Shown: positions 7,672 through 17,362, counted from the first letter of the stretch. The stretch: DNA of 57,024 nucleotides from Blautia faecis (GCF_020554845.1 NZ_JAJCIA010000025.1:1-57024); one strand, 5' to 3'. Numbers and translations are program-made. The notes: generated by a model not told the origin, from the letters alone.

Positions 7672-8496
7672 ATGTTTCCGGTTTATGAAGAGAAAAAAGA
7701 AAACCTGCATTTACATTCCCGCATTGCCAGACATGAATCCCCTCATCTGCACAATTCAGTTGAATTCATCTATCTTACAGAAGGATGCTTGGAGCTTGGA
7801 ATGGGCCAGGAACTCTTTCACATGGAGGAAGGTGATTTTGCAGTCCTTTTTCCGGAAGTGATCCATCACTGCCAGGTCTTTTCAGGAGAGAATAATAAGG
7901 CATGCTATCTGTGGGCGCAGCCCATACTTTGCGGACAATTTGCTTCTGTTATGCAGAAATACTGTCCGAAAAATCCTGTGATTAAAAAGCCGCAGGTCCA
8001 CCGGGATATTGTAAATGCAATTCGGTGCCTGAAGCTCGATAAAAAGGAGCAAAATCCTAACCTTGTTGTAGAACAGGCTTATGTGCAGATCCTTTTGGCC
8101 AGAAGTATCCCGGTATTTAACTTACAGGAAAAGAGCAGTGTGGAGAGCAATGATATCATTTATCAGACGGTCTCCTATATTGCAAAACATTTTAAAGAAG
8201 AAATGTCCCTGGAAAAGATGGCAAGAGATATGGGAGTAAGTAAATTTACACTTTCGCGTGTCTTTTCCGGAACTTTTCATAGAAATTTTAACCAATATTT
8301 AAATGAACAGAGATTAAACTATGTCTGTGTTCATTTAGAGTGTACTGACAAAAGCATTACGGACATTTCCATGGATGCAGGATTTGAAAGTCAGCGGACT
8401 TTTAACCGGGTTTTCAGGGAACGCTACAAAATGACACCAAGAGAATACCGGAATCTGTACAGAGAAAAGTTTGTTCTGCAAAATGAAATCATATAG
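7672..8496 (+). CDS. AraC-family transcriptional regulator next to galT
   Basis: 274 residues. The N-terminal cupin half carries HLHNSVEFIYLTEG and MEEGDFAVLFPEVIHHCQ, which form a sugar-binding beta-barrel in this family. The C-terminal half has the two helix-turn-helix motifs (LEKMARDMGVSKFTLSRVF, then ITDISMDAGFESQRTFNRVFRERY, closing with the conserved TPREYR). The frame is open from 7630, but GGAGAG just before 7672 decides the start. It lies 18 bp upstream of the broken galT in the same direction. It therefore probably once controlled galactose metabolism, and its target here is now non-functional. Confidence 0.88.
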   Translation: MFPVYEEKKENLHLHSRIARHESPHLHNSVEFIYLTEGCLELGMGQELFHMEEGDFAVLFPEVIHHCQVFSGENNKACYLWAQPILCGQFASVMQKYCPKNPVIKKPQVHRDIVNAIRCLKLDKKEQNPNLVVEQAYVQILLARSIPVFNLQEKSSVESNDIIYQTVSYIAKHFKEEMSLEKMARDMGVSKFTLSRVFSGTFHRNFNQYLNEQRLNYVCVHLECTDKSITDISMDAGFESQRTFNRVFRERYKMTPREYRNLYREKFVLQNEII

Positions 8497-8514
8497 AAAA
8501 GAGAGGATAAAAAT

Positions 8515-9553
8515 ATGCTGAGTGAGAGTATTGCAAAACTGGTACAGTATGGAGTCGAGACGGAACTGATACCAGAATGTGAGAGAAATTACACAACAAA
8601 TCTTCTGCTGGATGTATTTTACGAGGATGATTACACTGCACCGGAACAGGAATTTCAGAACATTGAACTTGAGAAGGTTCTGGATGAACTGTTAAAAGAG
8701 GCAATTGATCGGGGATTGATTGAAGACAGTGTTGTCTATAAAGACCTGTTTGATACCAGACTGATGAATTGCCTCATGCCACGACCTGCAGAAGTACAGA
8801 CAACGTTCTGGAAAAAATATGGGGAGAATCCAAAAGCAGCTTGTAGGCGGTTCTATTTTAAGCCATGACCATTTCCAGGGAGGACATTATACCTTCGCAA
8901 TGGCTAAGGCACCGATTGAAAAGCATGTGACCATTCCTGGATTTGAGAATGTGGAAGCGGGAATTGTAAAGTGGCCGTTATCAGTGCTCCGTATCCGTCA
9001 TAAAAATCCAGAACGGTTGATTGACCTTGCAACACATGTGCTGCAGGCATGGAGAGGCTATACAGATGAAGCAGCCTTTGTATTTGCCAATACGGACGGA
9101 GAGCCACATAATACCATAACCCCAATTGCCCGTAAAGTGGAAGATGTATACGAGCTGGATCTGACACTTCGCAATAATATTACGACGAAAGAACATCCAC
9201 CTGGTGTATATCATCCACATGCACAGTACCATCATATTAAAAAGGAAAATATCGGGCTGATCGAGGTAATGGGGCTTGCAGTTCTTCCGACCCGATTAAA
9301 AGAAGAGTTGGAGCTTTTAGAGGAATACATTTTATCTGGAAAAGATATTTCTTCAAATGAAAAAATAGCAAAGCATGAGGACTGGGTGAAAGAATTGCTG
9401 GAAAAATATCCGGATATTAATGCAGAGAACATTCAAGCAATTCTTCAAAAAGAAGTAGGACTGGTATTTGTACATGTGCTGGAAGATGCCGGAGTTTATA
9501 AATGCACACCAAAAGGAAGAGAAGATTTTATGCGTTTTGTGGACAGTTTATAG
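8515..9553 (+). pseudogene. galT: galT (UDP-glucose-hexose-1-phosphate uridylyltransferase) with internal deletion and frameshift
   Basis: The first 112 codons (8515 to about 8850) read as the N-terminus of the long Firmicutes GalT family, up to TTFWKKYGENPKAA. The reading frame then jumps to that of 8819-9553, which begins in the conserved VGGSILSHDHFQGG active-site segment and continues to a normal C-terminus. The family is about 500 residues long and only about 350 are represented, so about 150 codons between the FW-x-KY motif and the GGSILSHDHF motif are gone. The lost part would hold the conserved central region. The junction lies near 8840-8850. The enzyme would normally convert galactose 1-phosphate to UDP-galactose. 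Neither fragment can be expected to work. Confidence 0.85.
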
Positions 9554-9637
9554 GACGTATTCTGATCGTGATTATAATGAATGCTGTAGTATGAAGTACA
9601 AAACTACAGAACAAGAAAATATTTTATAACAGCAGTT

Positions 9638-9684
9638 GCAGCCGGTATCTCATGATATATAAAATGAGAATATCGGCTGCTTTT
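9638..9684 (+). terminator. Terminator after the galT remnant
   Basis: GCAGCCGGTATCTCAT pairs imperfectly with ATGAGAATATCGGCTGC and is followed by TTTT. The remaining space up to 9903 holds a 7-bp inverted repeat (AACCAAA/TTTGGTT, 9723-9743) and a TATAAT (9797-9802), which may belong to the sigma-factor promoter. Confidence 0.75.
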
Positions 9685-9903
9685 CATTATTTATTTTTAC
9701 CCCCAAAAGTTAATCTACTAAAAACCAAAATTGTAATTTGGTTCTCAATTGAAAAAAGTTATATTTTTCTGTTACCATCCACTATTTTTTACGATATATA
9801 ATATGAATGGAAATATTTTTATTCAAAAAGGCGCCTTATCTGTTGCTGGTCAGATTATGGACAGTGACTTTTAGCTTAAAGAAACCCGGAGGACAACCTG
9901 TAA

Positions 9904-10461
9904 ATGAATGATGATGAAATTATAAACCTGTTTTTGAAAAGAGATGAGAATGGAATTATAGAATTAAGTACTAAGTATCATCCCTATTGCTACAAGATTG
10001 CCTGGAATTTATTGGCAAATAGAGAAGATGCCGAGGAATGTCTGAATGATACCTGGTTTTCAGTATGGTCACAGATTCCTCCTACGCATCCTCCTGTATT
10101 GGCACACTTTTGCGGTCGGATTACAAGAAATCTTAGTATCGACCGTTTAAGGAAAAAGTTTGCAGGCAAGCGCCCGGATGTTCATATGGCAGATGTTATA
10201 GAGGAAATGGATCAGCTAAATGTAACTTATACCGTGGAAGAACAGCTGGCGGAAAAAGAACTGATGGAAACCATAAATCGTTTTTTGGAAGAAATGTCTC
10301 CAAAGGACAGAAATATTTTTGTACGAAGATACTGGTTTTTAGATCCTGTTTCTGCAATATCCAAAAAGCATCATATGTCAGCGGGAAGCGTGAAAATGAA
10401 TTTATACAGAAACCGGAAAAAGCTGTTGAAACTGTTGGAAAAAGAAGTAGGACGCATATGA
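9904..10461 (+). CDS. ECF-type sigma-70 family RNA polymerase sigma factor
   Basis: 185 residues with sigma region 2 (AEECLNDTWFSVWSQIPPTHP, then ARITRNLSIDRLRKK-like helix) and region 4 (MSPKDRNIFVRRYWFLDPVSAISKKHHMSAGSVKMNLYRNRKKL). GGAGG lies 12 bp before the ATG. The stop codon overlaps the start of the next gene by 4 bp (ATGA). This translational coupling is usual for sigma/anti-sigma pairs in Lachnospiraceae. It probably directs RNA polymerase to a small stress or envelope regulon. Confidence 0.9.
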   Translation: MNDDEIINLFLKRDENGIIELSTKYHPYCYKIAWNLLANREDAEECLNDTWFSVWSQIPPTHPPVLAHFCGRITRNLSIDRLRKKFAGKRPDVHMADVIEEMDQLNVTYTVEEQLAEKELMETINRFLEEMSPKDRNIFVRRYWFLDPVSAISKKHHMSAGSVKMNLYRNRKKLLKLLEKEVGRI

Positions 10462-11843
10462 AAAAATTTGATTTTTCAAAAGAATTTGGTAATATTGATC
10501 CGAAATATATAGAGGAAGCAGAGCGGGAATGGAGTGACAAAAAGGAAAACTGGAGACCAAAAGGGTGGAGCAAAGCAGCAGCTGCCTGTGTGATCGTCAC
10601 CTTGGGTTCTGTTATCTTTTCTAATCCGCATATCCAGGCTTCAATAAAAAATATTACATTGTCCATAGGAGAAACCCTTGGTTTCCCCAAAAGCATTGAA
10701 TCTTATACGGAAGTGTTGAATACCTCTAAGGAAGACAAAGGAATTACTGTAACATTAAAAGAAGTTGTTCTGGATAATGGGGTTCTGTTAACAAAGGTGC
10801 ATGCAGAAAAAACATCTTCCGGGCAAAAGGGCACGGATGATGTCCAAGATGCCTGGACCTTTGCCAATACACAGCTTGACATTGATTATCAGAAAACTAC
10901 AATAAATAGACAGAAAATTGAAGAATACGAAAGCGGACACTATCTGCCGTATTCGGATGAGGATTTACTAAATACCGGACTGGATGAAAATGTCTATGAT
11001 GCTGTTCTGGAATCCCGCTTTTCCCTTGATGAGGATTTGGGAGAAAATCCGGAAGTACATTTGGTACTTGGTGCTTATCAAAATGAAAATCTTGGCGAAG
11101 ATTATTTTGCAGAATTTGAGTTTGATTTTTCTATTCCTCATGCGGAGCTTATGAAACAGACAGTTCATAAAAAGCTAGAAGATATTTCTATTAAAACAGA
11201 AGAAGGAACCGTGAAATTAACAGACTTTTCCATGAATAAACTGCAAAGTATAATTGCGGCAGAAATTCCGGAAGAACTTGAGGAAAAGCTGTATAAAGGT
11301 AATGAGATGATGCTTATGGGGACAGACAGTAAAGGAAATCAGGTACAGTATGAACTGCGCAGTAATTCAGCAGATGGTAAATCTCAATGGAGTTTTAAAA
11401 CCAGTTTCTGGGGCATGTATCAGCTGGATTCTGACGGTCCGGTTCTTTTACTCCCGGATATTGACAGCGATTATCTGGAATTACAGCTTTATACCAGAGA
11501 GCCTTATATGGCTGCTGCAGACACTATCTGGGTTGATGACGATTTTGTAGAAATTGGTGAGACTACAGAAGAAGTGGAAGAAGTTCCAGAGGATACTTTG
11601 GAGGGAGAAAATCCGTCAGATGCAGAAGAGCAGGTTGAAACTCAAATTATCGGAGGGGCAGTAGCTCCCACAGAAGTAAGGCTTCAAGACGATACAGACC
11701 AGAAAGAAAATACCGACGCAGCAAATAAAACGGATGAAGATTATGGAACCGAAGAAAGCGCATATGATGGAACTACAGGTGAAATCACTGCAGAATCTGA
11801 CTGGACACCTGTCGGTGAAAAAATAAGGATTCAGATTAAGTAG
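10458..11843 (+). CDS. DUF4179-like membrane protein, putative anti-sigma partner
   Basis: 461 residues. A short cytoplasmic N-terminus (about 1-36, charged) precedes one membrane helix (about 38-56), then a long extracytoplasmic region. The first part after the helix (LGFPKSIESYTEVLNTSKEDKGITVTLKEVVLDNG, split over residues 74-110) resembles the DUF4179 domain usually encoded beside sigma factors. The tail (about 375-440) is an acidic, Glu/Thr-rich linker. Coupling to the sigma gene suggests it holds the sigma factor at the membrane. That function is by context, not by motif. Confidence 0.75.
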   Translation: MKKFDFSKEFGNIDPKYIEEAEREWSDKKENWRPKGWSKAAAACVIVTLGSVIFSNPHIQASIKNITLSIGETLGFPKSIESYTEVLNTSKEDKGITVTLKEVVLDNGVLLTKVHAEKTSSGQKGTDDVQDAWTFANTQLDIDYQKTTINRQKIEEYESGHYLPYSDEDLLNTGLDENVYDAVLESRFSLDEDLGENPEVHLVLGAYQNENLGEDYFAEFEFDFSIPHAELMKQTVHKKLEDISIKTEEGTVKLTDFSMNKLQSIIAAEIPEELEEKLYKGNEMMLMGTDSKGNQVQYELRSNSADGKSQWSFKTSFWGMYQLDSDGPVLLLPDIDSDYLELQLYTREPYMAAADTIWVDDDFVEIGETTEEVEEVPEDTLEGENPSDAEEQVETQIIGGAVAPTEVRLQDDTDQKENTDAANKTDEDYGTEESAYDGTTGEITAESDWTPVGEKIRIQIK

Positions 11844-11998
11844 AGAAACGTGAATCTTCTTAAAAAATACCATGTCAAAGAAGCTTTGCATACCTGTTTT
11901 TTCCACTGTAAAAGGTAAATTGCTTTTCATTAGGCAGAATTTTTTATATAATCCAAGTGAGAAGCAAAACCGATTGGAAGAACAGGAGCAGAGCAAAT

Positions 11999-12154
11999 AT
12001 GAACATTGGAACGCAGATATTAAAAATACGAAAAGAAAAGGCGCTGACTCAGGAGGAATTTGGAAAAATATTTCATGTTACCAGACAGACTGTGTCTAAT
12101 TGGGAGAATGAAAAGAGATTCACGTTCATGGAAAAACAAATTCGTGCGATTTGA
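11999..12154 (+). pseudogene. Truncated XRE-family helix-turn-helix gene
   Basis: From ATG 11999 (AGGAGCAGAG just upstream), 51 codons run MNIGTQILKIRKEKALTQEE and TRQTVSNWENEKR, a standard Cro/C1-type DNA-binding domain. Directly after the recognition helix the sequence departs from the family (FTFMEKQIRAI) and stops. The third part of the domain and the usual C-terminal segment are missing, so this is probably a deletion remnant. Confidence 0.6.
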
Positions 12155-12217
12155 CCAGATTGTGGGGAAAGCTGTTGTAAGATACTATCCTTCTTTTAAG
12201 TGGTTAGGATAATAAGA

Positions 12218-12265
12218 AACGCGAATATCAGTGGCTTATTTAGTACTGGAATATTCGCGTTTTTT
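12218..12265 (+). terminator. Stem-loop terminator between convergent units
   Basis: AACGCGAATAT pairs with the right arm ATATTCGCGTT (with a 1-nt offset) around a loop of about 20 nt, then TTTTTT. It can serve the XRE remnant, and as a bidirectional hairpin also folT. Confidence 0.75.
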
Positions 12266-12306
12266 ATTTGATATCGCAAAGTTTTTATATTTTCAAATAT
12301 ATGTAA

Positions 12307-12873
12307 TCAGTTGGCAGCCGGTTTTCTAAAAAGATTAAAAATTCCTGTCTGCTCAATCAATCTTGTGATGGTAAAGAAGATAAAGGAATCAATTGGCCAC
12401 ATGATCAAGTTCTTTACAGTACGCATTGGGAGGATTGCAAGGAAGCCTTTTCCGTAGAGCATATCCAGCCATAAGGTATTTAACAGAACATTTACAATCA
12501 GAACGACAACCAGTTTTGCAATCAGCACGCGGCGGAAGGTGAGCTTATGTTTGTAGTAAAAACATCCATAAATAAATGCCGCGAGCATTGCGTTAAAGGT
12601 GAACCCAAAGAAAAATGGACCATCCGGGCGGATAAAGAATTTCACAATATCCAGCACACCGGCAAACAGACATCCGGTAATGGGTCCAAACAGATAATCA
12701 GCAATCTGGTTTGGGATACCGGAAAATCCAATTTTTACATAGGGACCGATATTGATAGAAGCAACTGAATTTAAAATCAGTGCCAGGGCAGCAAGCATTG
12801 CACAGACTGCCAGTGTAGAAGTGGTTTTCAGCTCTTTGGCTGAGGTGAGAAACATGTTCTTTGTTTTCTCCAT
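12307..12873 (-). CDS. folT: ECF transporter S component, folate family (FolT)
   Basis: A 188-residue membrane protein with about six hydrophobic helices, the size of energy-coupling-factor S components. The stretch INIGPYVKIGFSGIPNQIAD followed by GPITGCLFAGVLDIVKFF and a PFFFGFTFNAMLAAFIYG segment is typical of the folate-specific branch. It captures folate outside the cell and uses the shared EcfAA'T module, not encoded here, for uptake. The open frame extends to 12906, but AGGAGGT at about 12881-12887 places the start at 12873. A tetrahydrofolate riboswitch lies directly upstream, which supports the substrate. Confidence 0.9.
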   Translation of the reverse strand: MEKTKNMFLTSAKELKTTSTLAVCAMLAALALILNSVASINIGPYVKIGFSGIPNQIADYLFGPITGCLFAGVLDIVKFFIRPDGPFFFGFTFNAMLAAFIYGCFYYKHKLTFRRVLIAKLVVVLIVNVLLNTLWLDMLYGKGFLAILPMRTVKNLIMWPIDSFIFFTITRLIEQTGIFNLFRKPAAN

Positions 12874-12945
12874 AAAAAAATTACCTCCTTTTCTTTTTTC
12901 GCTCACAATAGGAGATAATTTATGGATTCATATTTATCTTCTGTT

Positions 12946-13042
12946 GCAGCGAGAAGCAATTCGCGAACCGCAAGATTTCTCTTTTCGTCCTCCGGCAACT
13001 CTCCATCCGGAAGGCACTTTACGCTCATGAATTTACTCTGCA
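12946..13042 (-). ncRNA. Tetrahydrofolate (THF) riboswitch
   Basis: Read on the minus strand, this 5' leader contains the conserved blocks of the class I THF riboswitch in order: GCAGAGTAAATTC, AGCGTAAAGTGCC, GGATGGAGAGTTGCC, GGACGAAAAG, TTGCGG, and a closing strand GAATTGCTTCTCGCTGC that pairs with the first block. It ends about 70 nt before the folT start. The RNA would sense reduced folates and lower folT expression when they are abundant. The match was made by eye against the known consensus. Confidence 0.8.
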
Positions 13043-13058
13043 TTACTTTACATGGGGC

Positions 13059-13087
13059 AGTATATAGCAAATTATTGGAAAAAGCAA
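13059..13087 (-). promoter_or_regulatory. Probable folT promoter
   Basis: On the minus strand, TTGCTT (13082-13087) and TATACT (13059-13064) are 17 bp apart, just upstream of the riboswitch. Confidence 0.5.
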
Positions 13088-13236
13088 GAAAAAAATATAT
13101 AAAAATATAAGTTTTTGCAATTAAGAAAACAGACAAGAAATCGTGGCATTTTCTCCATATTTTCTAAAACTTTGTCTATATGTTTTTACAAAAATCAGAC
13201 TATAATAAAAGAAAAAACCGTTCAGGAGGAATCATT

Positions 13237-14253
13237 ATGGCAATTTTAGTTACAGGTGGTGCTGGTTATATTGGAAGCCACACGGTAGTGGAGCTTCAGA
13301 ATGCAGGATATGATGTTGTGGTACTGGACAATTTGAGCAATGCAAGTGAAAAAGCACTGGACAGAGTATCAAAAATCACAGGAAAACCAGTGAAGTTTTA
13401 TAAGGCAGATATTCTGGACAGAGATGCTTTAAATGATATTTTTGATAAGGAAACTATTGAGTCCTGCATCCATTTTGCAGGTTTGAAGGCAGTTGGAGAA
13501 TCTGTGGTTAAGCCCTGGGAGTATTATGAAAATAACATAGCAGGCACTTTAACTCTGGTCGATGTAATGAGAAAACATAATGTAAAAAATATTATTTTCT
13601 CTTCCTCAGCAACTGTATATGGAGATCCGGCACAGATTCCGATTACAGAAGAATGCCCAAAGGGACAGTGTACGAACCCGTATGGCTGGACAAAATCCAT
13701 GCTGGAACAGGTGCTTACCGATATCCAGAAAGCAGATCCAGAATGGAATGTTATGCTTCTTCGTTACTTTAATCCAATTGGCGCACATAAGAGTGGAACA
13801 ATTGGAGAGAACCCAAATGGCATTCCCAATAACCTTATGCCCTATATCACACAGGTAGCAGTTGGTAAGCTGAAGGAACTTGGTGTATTTGGAAATGATT
13901 ATGATACTCCGGATGGAACTGGTGTAAGAGACTATATTCATGTTGTGGATCTGGCGAAGGGGCATGTAAAAGCGCTTAAGAAAATCGAAGAAAATCCTGG
14001 GCTTGCGATTTACAATCTGGGAACCGGAAAGGGCTATAGTGTTCTTGATATTGTAAAGAATTTTGAAGCTGCAACTGGTGTGAAAATTCCATATGTGATT
14101 AAACCTCGCCGAGCCGGAGATATTGCAACTTGTTATTGTGATGCATCTAAGGCAGAAAAAGAGCTTGGCTGGAAAGCAGAAAACGGTATCCGTGAGATGT
14201 GTGAAGATTCCTGGAGATGGCAGTCTAATAATCCGCAGGGATATGAAGAATAG
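13237..14253 (+). CDS. galE: UDP-glucose 4-epimerase
   Basis: Interconverts UDP-galactose and UDP-glucose with bound NAD. 338 residues, the normal length. The N-terminal Rossmann motif [10 protein letters not shown], the [10 protein letters not shown] segment and the catalytic YGWTK (Tyr-x-x-x-Lys) are all present. AGGAGG at 13223-13229 picks ATG 13237 over the upstream in-frame start at 13180. A TATAAT lies at 13201-13206. It is monocistronic and ends in a terminator. With galT broken nearby, galE here would supply UDP-galactose for surface glycans, unless another galT exists in the genome. Confidence 0.95.
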   Translation: MAILVTGGAGYIGSHTVVELQNAGYDVVVLDNLSNASEKALDRVSKITGKPVKFYKADILDRDALNDIFDKETIESCIHFAGLKAVGESVVKPWEYYENNIAGTLTLVDVMRKHNVKNIIFSSSATVYGDPAQIPITEECPKGQCTNPYGWTKSMLEQVLTDIQKADPEWNVMLLRYFNPIGAHKSGTIGENPNGIPNNLMPYITQVAVGKLKELGVFGNDYDTPDGTGVRDYIHVVDLAKGHVKALKKIEENPGLAIYNLGTGKGYSVLDIVKNFEAATGVKIPYVIKPRRAGDIATCYCDASKAEKELGWKAENGIREMCEDSWRWQSNNPQGYEE

Positions 14254-14266
14254 GATGTATATTTAA

Positions 14267-14304
14267 AATAAGAGAGCTGTAAGATGCAGCCCTCTTATTT
14301 TTTT
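14267..14304 (+). terminator. galE terminator
   Basis: AATAAGAGAGCTG pairs with CAGCCCTCTTATT around a 7-nt loop, then a T7 run. Confidence 0.85.
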
Positions 14305-14374
14305 GAATAATTGACCTTATGTTATAAATGAACGCATTTTTTATCCTGAAATATTCTATTTTTTAAAATTCTAC

Positions 14375-14415
14375 AATTTTGTGCATGTTTTGTTAAATGT
14401 TGTTTATGTAATTTT
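14375..14415 (+). promoter_or_regulatory. AraC-type operator upstream of the symporter/fucosidase operon (copy 1)
   Basis: The element reads ATTTTGTGCATGTTTTGT, an 8-nt variable gap, then GTTTATGTAATTTT. The same element with the same gap precedes lacZ (copy 2). The two ATGT cores are 21 bp apart, two helical turns, as in AraC-family direct half-sites. A TATAAT lies at 14430-14435, 14 bp after the element, so the downstream half-site covers the -35 region. Confidence 0.75.
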
Positions 14416-14497
14416 GGGAAAGATAAAGATATAATTATATTCGGATTAAGGAAGTACGAAAATAAACCTGAAAAAACAGGAGAAAGAGAAGGAAAAC

Positions 14498-15868
14498 ATG
14501 GAAGAAAAAAGATATTTGAAATGGTACAACAAAGTCGGATACGGTTCCGGAGATGTGGCTGGAAATGTGGTATATGCATTCCTTTCCACCTTTGTAATGC
14601 TCTATCTGACCAATACTGTTGGATTGAACCCGGGTATTGTAGGAACATTGATTGCAGTATCAAAACTGTTTGATGGAGTGACCGATATTTTCTTCGGCTC
14701 TATGATTGATAAGACAAAAACAAAAATGGGAAAAGCAAAACCTTGGATGCTGTATGGTTATATCGGCTGTGCAGTTACTTTGATCGGTGTATTTGCAATT
14801 CCGGAAAGTCTTGGACAGACAGCGCAGTATGCATGGTTCTTTATTGCATATTCCCTGTTAAATGCAGTGTTCTATACAGCAAATAACATTGCATATTCAG
14901 CTCTTACAGCTCTGATTACCAAAAACAGCAAAGAACGTGTAGAAATGGGATCTTACCGTTTTATCTTTGCATTTTCTACCAGTCTTTTGATCCAGTCTGT
15001 TACTATCAAGTTTGTTGAGATTATGGGAGGGGGAGCTGCTGGATGGAGAATTGTAGCAATTATTTATGCCATCATTGGACTTATTATAAATACAGTTTCT
15101 GCATTATCTGTAAAAGAGCTTCCAGAAGAAGTCTTAAACGAAGATGCATCAAGCGCAGTAGATGAAAAATATAGCCTTATTGAAGCTGCAAAACTGTTAT
15201 TTTCCAACAGATTTTATATTATGATCTGCGTAACCTACATTCTGCAGCAGATTTATTCCGCAATGCTCAGTATGGGTATTTATTACATGATGTATGTATT
15301 GAAAAACGAGGATCTGTTCCCGGTATTTTCCTGGGCAATCAATATCCCGTTAATCATTGCACTGGTTATTACACCATCTTTAGTAGCAAAATGGAAAGGG
15401 TTATATAAGCTGAATCTGGTTGGATATACCATTGGAACCATTGGACGTGCCCTTGTAGTAGTTGCTGCTTATATGGGAAGCGTACCGCTTATGATTGCCT
15501 TTACAGCCGTTGCTGCATTTGGTATGGGACCATGGCAGGGTGATATGAATGCGGTGATTGCTAACTGTTCAGAGTATACTTATCTGACAAAGCATAAACG
15601 TGTAGACGGAACCATGTATTCCTGTACTTCCCTTGGTGTGAAACTTGGAGGAGGACTTGGAACTGCGATTACAGGCTGGCTTCTGGAATTCAGCCACTTT
15701 AACAGTTCACTTGCTGTACAGCCGGATTCCTGCCTTAGCATGCTTCATACTATGTATCTGTGGATTCCAGTTGTGATTTGTGTAATCATTACTTTTATTA
15801 TGTCACAGATGAATGTAGAAAAGGCAAATGAAGAATTAAAGAACAGTAAAATGCTGGAAACAAAATAA
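14498..15868 (+). CDS. GPH-family sugar:cation symporter (MFS superfamily)
   Basis: 456 residues with about 12 membrane helices. The N-terminus (VGYGSGDVAGNVVYAFLSTFVMLY, in two parts) and FDGVTDIFFGSMIDKTKTKMGKAKPW match the glycoside-pentoside-hexuronide symporters, such as MelB and XynB-type carriers, including the conserved Asp pair that binds the coupling cation. It is the first gene of an operon with the GH29 fucosidase (60 bp gap). It carries the AraC-type operator shared with lacZ. Its likely substrate is a fucosylated galactoside, inferred from these neighbours. Confidence 0.88.
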   Translation: MEEKRYLKWYNKVGYGSGDVAGNVVYAFLSTFVMLYLTNTVGLNPGIVGTLIAVSKLFDGVTDIFFGSMIDKTKTKMGKAKPWMLYGYIGCAVTLIGVFAIPESLGQTAQYAWFFIAYSLLNAVFYTANNIAYSALTALITKNSKERVEMGSYRFIFAFSTSLLIQSVTIKFVEIMGGGAAGWRIVAIIYAIIGLIINTVSALSVKELPEEVLNEDASSAVDEKYSLIEAAKLLFSNRFYIMICVTYILQQIYSAMLSMGIYYMMYVLKNEDLFPVFSWAINIPLIIALVITPSLVAKWKGLYKLNLVGYTIGTIGRALVVVAAYMGSVPLMIAFTAVAAFGMGPWQGDMNAVIANCSEYTYLTKHKRVDGTMYSCTSLGVKLGGGLGTAITGWLLEFSHFNSSLAVQPDSCLSMLHTMYLWIPVVICVIITFIMSQMNVEKANEELKNSKMLETK

Positions 15869-15928
15869 GCATTAAGATAACGAAATATAGCAATGGGATG
15901 TAACAATAAAAATGTCTAGAGGATGATT

Positions 15929-17362
15929 ATGAACTATAGCGGCTTAAAAGAAGACAAAAGATTAATTGAAGCAGTACCGACCGCAAGACAGATTGCATAT
16001 GAAAGCATGGAATTTTTCTGTTTCATTCATTTTACAGTAAATACCTTTACCGGAAGAGAATGGGGCGATGGAACAGAGCCGGAATCTATTTTTAATCCGA
16101 CAGAGCTGGATGCAAAACAGTGGGCGAAAACAGCCGCAGAGGGCGGTATGAAGGGACTGATCCTTACCTGCAAACATCACGACGGATTCTGCCTGTGGCC
16201 ATCAAAATATACCGAACACAGTATCAAAAACTCTCCATATAAAAATGGAAAGGGTGATATTGTAAGAGAAACAATGGAGGCTTGCAGAGAATATGGCCTG
16301 AAGTTTGGTGTTTATCTTTCTCCTTGGGACAGAAACAATGAATCCTATGGAAAAGGAAAAGAGTATGATGACTATTATGTGAATCAGCTTACAGAGCTTC
16401 TGACAGAGTATGGTGATATTTTTGTAGTATGGTTGGACGGTGCCTGTGGGGAAGGCGCAAACGGAAAGGTACAGAAATATGACTGGCAAAGATACTACCA
16501 GGTAGTTCGCAAGCTACAGCCAAATGCTGTGATCTCTATTTCTGGTCCTGATATCCGTTGGTGTGGAAATGAAGCTGGTGAGGTACGCCCAAGTGAATGG
16601 AGCGTGGTAGCAGCAGATATGAAAGATCCGGCTCTGACCGCAGAGTTAAGCCAGCAGGAGGATAATGAAGAGTTCCGTGAAAGACCATTGGATGAAACAC
16701 AGTCTGATCTGGGAAGCAGGGAACGTCTTGCGAAGGAAGAACGACTTGCCTGGTATCCGGCTGAGACAGATGTCTCCATCAGACCGGGCTGGTTCTATCA
16801 CGAAGAAGAGGATGATAAGGTACGTTCTTTTGAGAATCTGAAGGATATTTACTTAAAATCAGTTGGTGAAAATACTACACTTCTGTTAAACATCCCTCCG
16901 ATGAAAAACGGAAAGATCCATCCAACGGATATTCAGAACCTGAAGCAGTTAGGTGACTTTATCAAAGAAAGCTTTTCCAATAATTTAGTGGAAGAAGCTG
17001 GTATTACAACCATTCCACCACTTGACTGCCGGGAGATGTCCCCAGAAGTTCTTAGAACCGATGATTATGAGACTTATTTCCTAAATGAGGCTGGAACCAA
17101 TAAACTGGTTATCAAGATTAAATGGATTGAAAGAAAAAAACTACATTATCTTGTTCTGAAAGAAGCAATTCCGCTTAGCCAGAGAGTTGAGGCATTTAAT
17201 GTCTGCTATGAAGAAAACGGCAGCATAAAAAAATGCTATGAAGGAACAACTATCGGATATAAGAGAATCGTCGATTTGAAGGGAATCCATACAGATAGTC
17301 TGGCAATCGTAATTGAAGATTCCAGAGTTGCACCTGCGATGGCATTTGTGGGAGTATATTAA
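15929..17362 (+). CDS. Alpha-L-fucosidase, glycoside hydrolase family 29
   Basis: Releases L-fucose from alpha-linked glycans. 477 residues without a signal peptide, so the enzyme is cytoplasmic. Family features: FIHFTVNTFTGREWGDG near the N-terminus, the LTCKHHDGFCLWPS motif, GVYLSPWDRN, and the catalytic nucleophile Asp170 in VVWLDGA. AGAGG at 15917-15921 is correctly spaced for ATG 15929 rather than the in-frame ATG at 15923. It lies in an operon with the symporter. Together with the beta-galactosidase it would degrade H-antigen-type or 2'-fucosyllactose-like sugars inside the cell. The exact linkage is not readable from sequence. Confidence 0.9.
   Translation: MNYSGLKEDKRLIEAVPTARQIAYESMEFFCFIHFTVNTFTGREWGDGTEPESIFNPTELDAKQWAKTAAEGGMKGLILTCKHHDGFCLWPSKYTEHSIKNSPYKNGKGDIVRETMEACREYGLKFGVYLSPWDRNNESYGKGKEYDDYYVNQLTELLTEYGDIFVVWLDGACGEGANGKVQKYDWQRYYQVVRKLQPNAVISISGPDIRWCGNEAGEVRPSEWSVVAADMKDPALTAELSQQEDNEEFRERPLDETQSDLGSRERLAKEERLAWYPAETDVSIRPGWFYHEEEDDKVRSFENLKDIYLKSVGENTTLLLNIPPMKNGKIHPTDIQNLKQLGDFIKESFSNNLVEEAGITTIPPLDCREMSPEVLRTDDYETYFLNEAGTNKLVIKIKWIERKKLHYLVLKEAIPLSQRVEAFNVCYEENGSIKKCYEGTTIGYKRIVDLKGIHTDSLAIVIEDSRVAPAMAFVGVY

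Noticed and set aside
7413..7688. 91-codon open frame before the AraC gene
   Set aside because: No ribosome site, no family resemblance, and it runs over hairpin-rich leader sequence.
11350..11550. Open frame inside the DUF4179-like gene
   Set aside because: It lies wholly within a well-supported gene in another frame and has no ribosome site.
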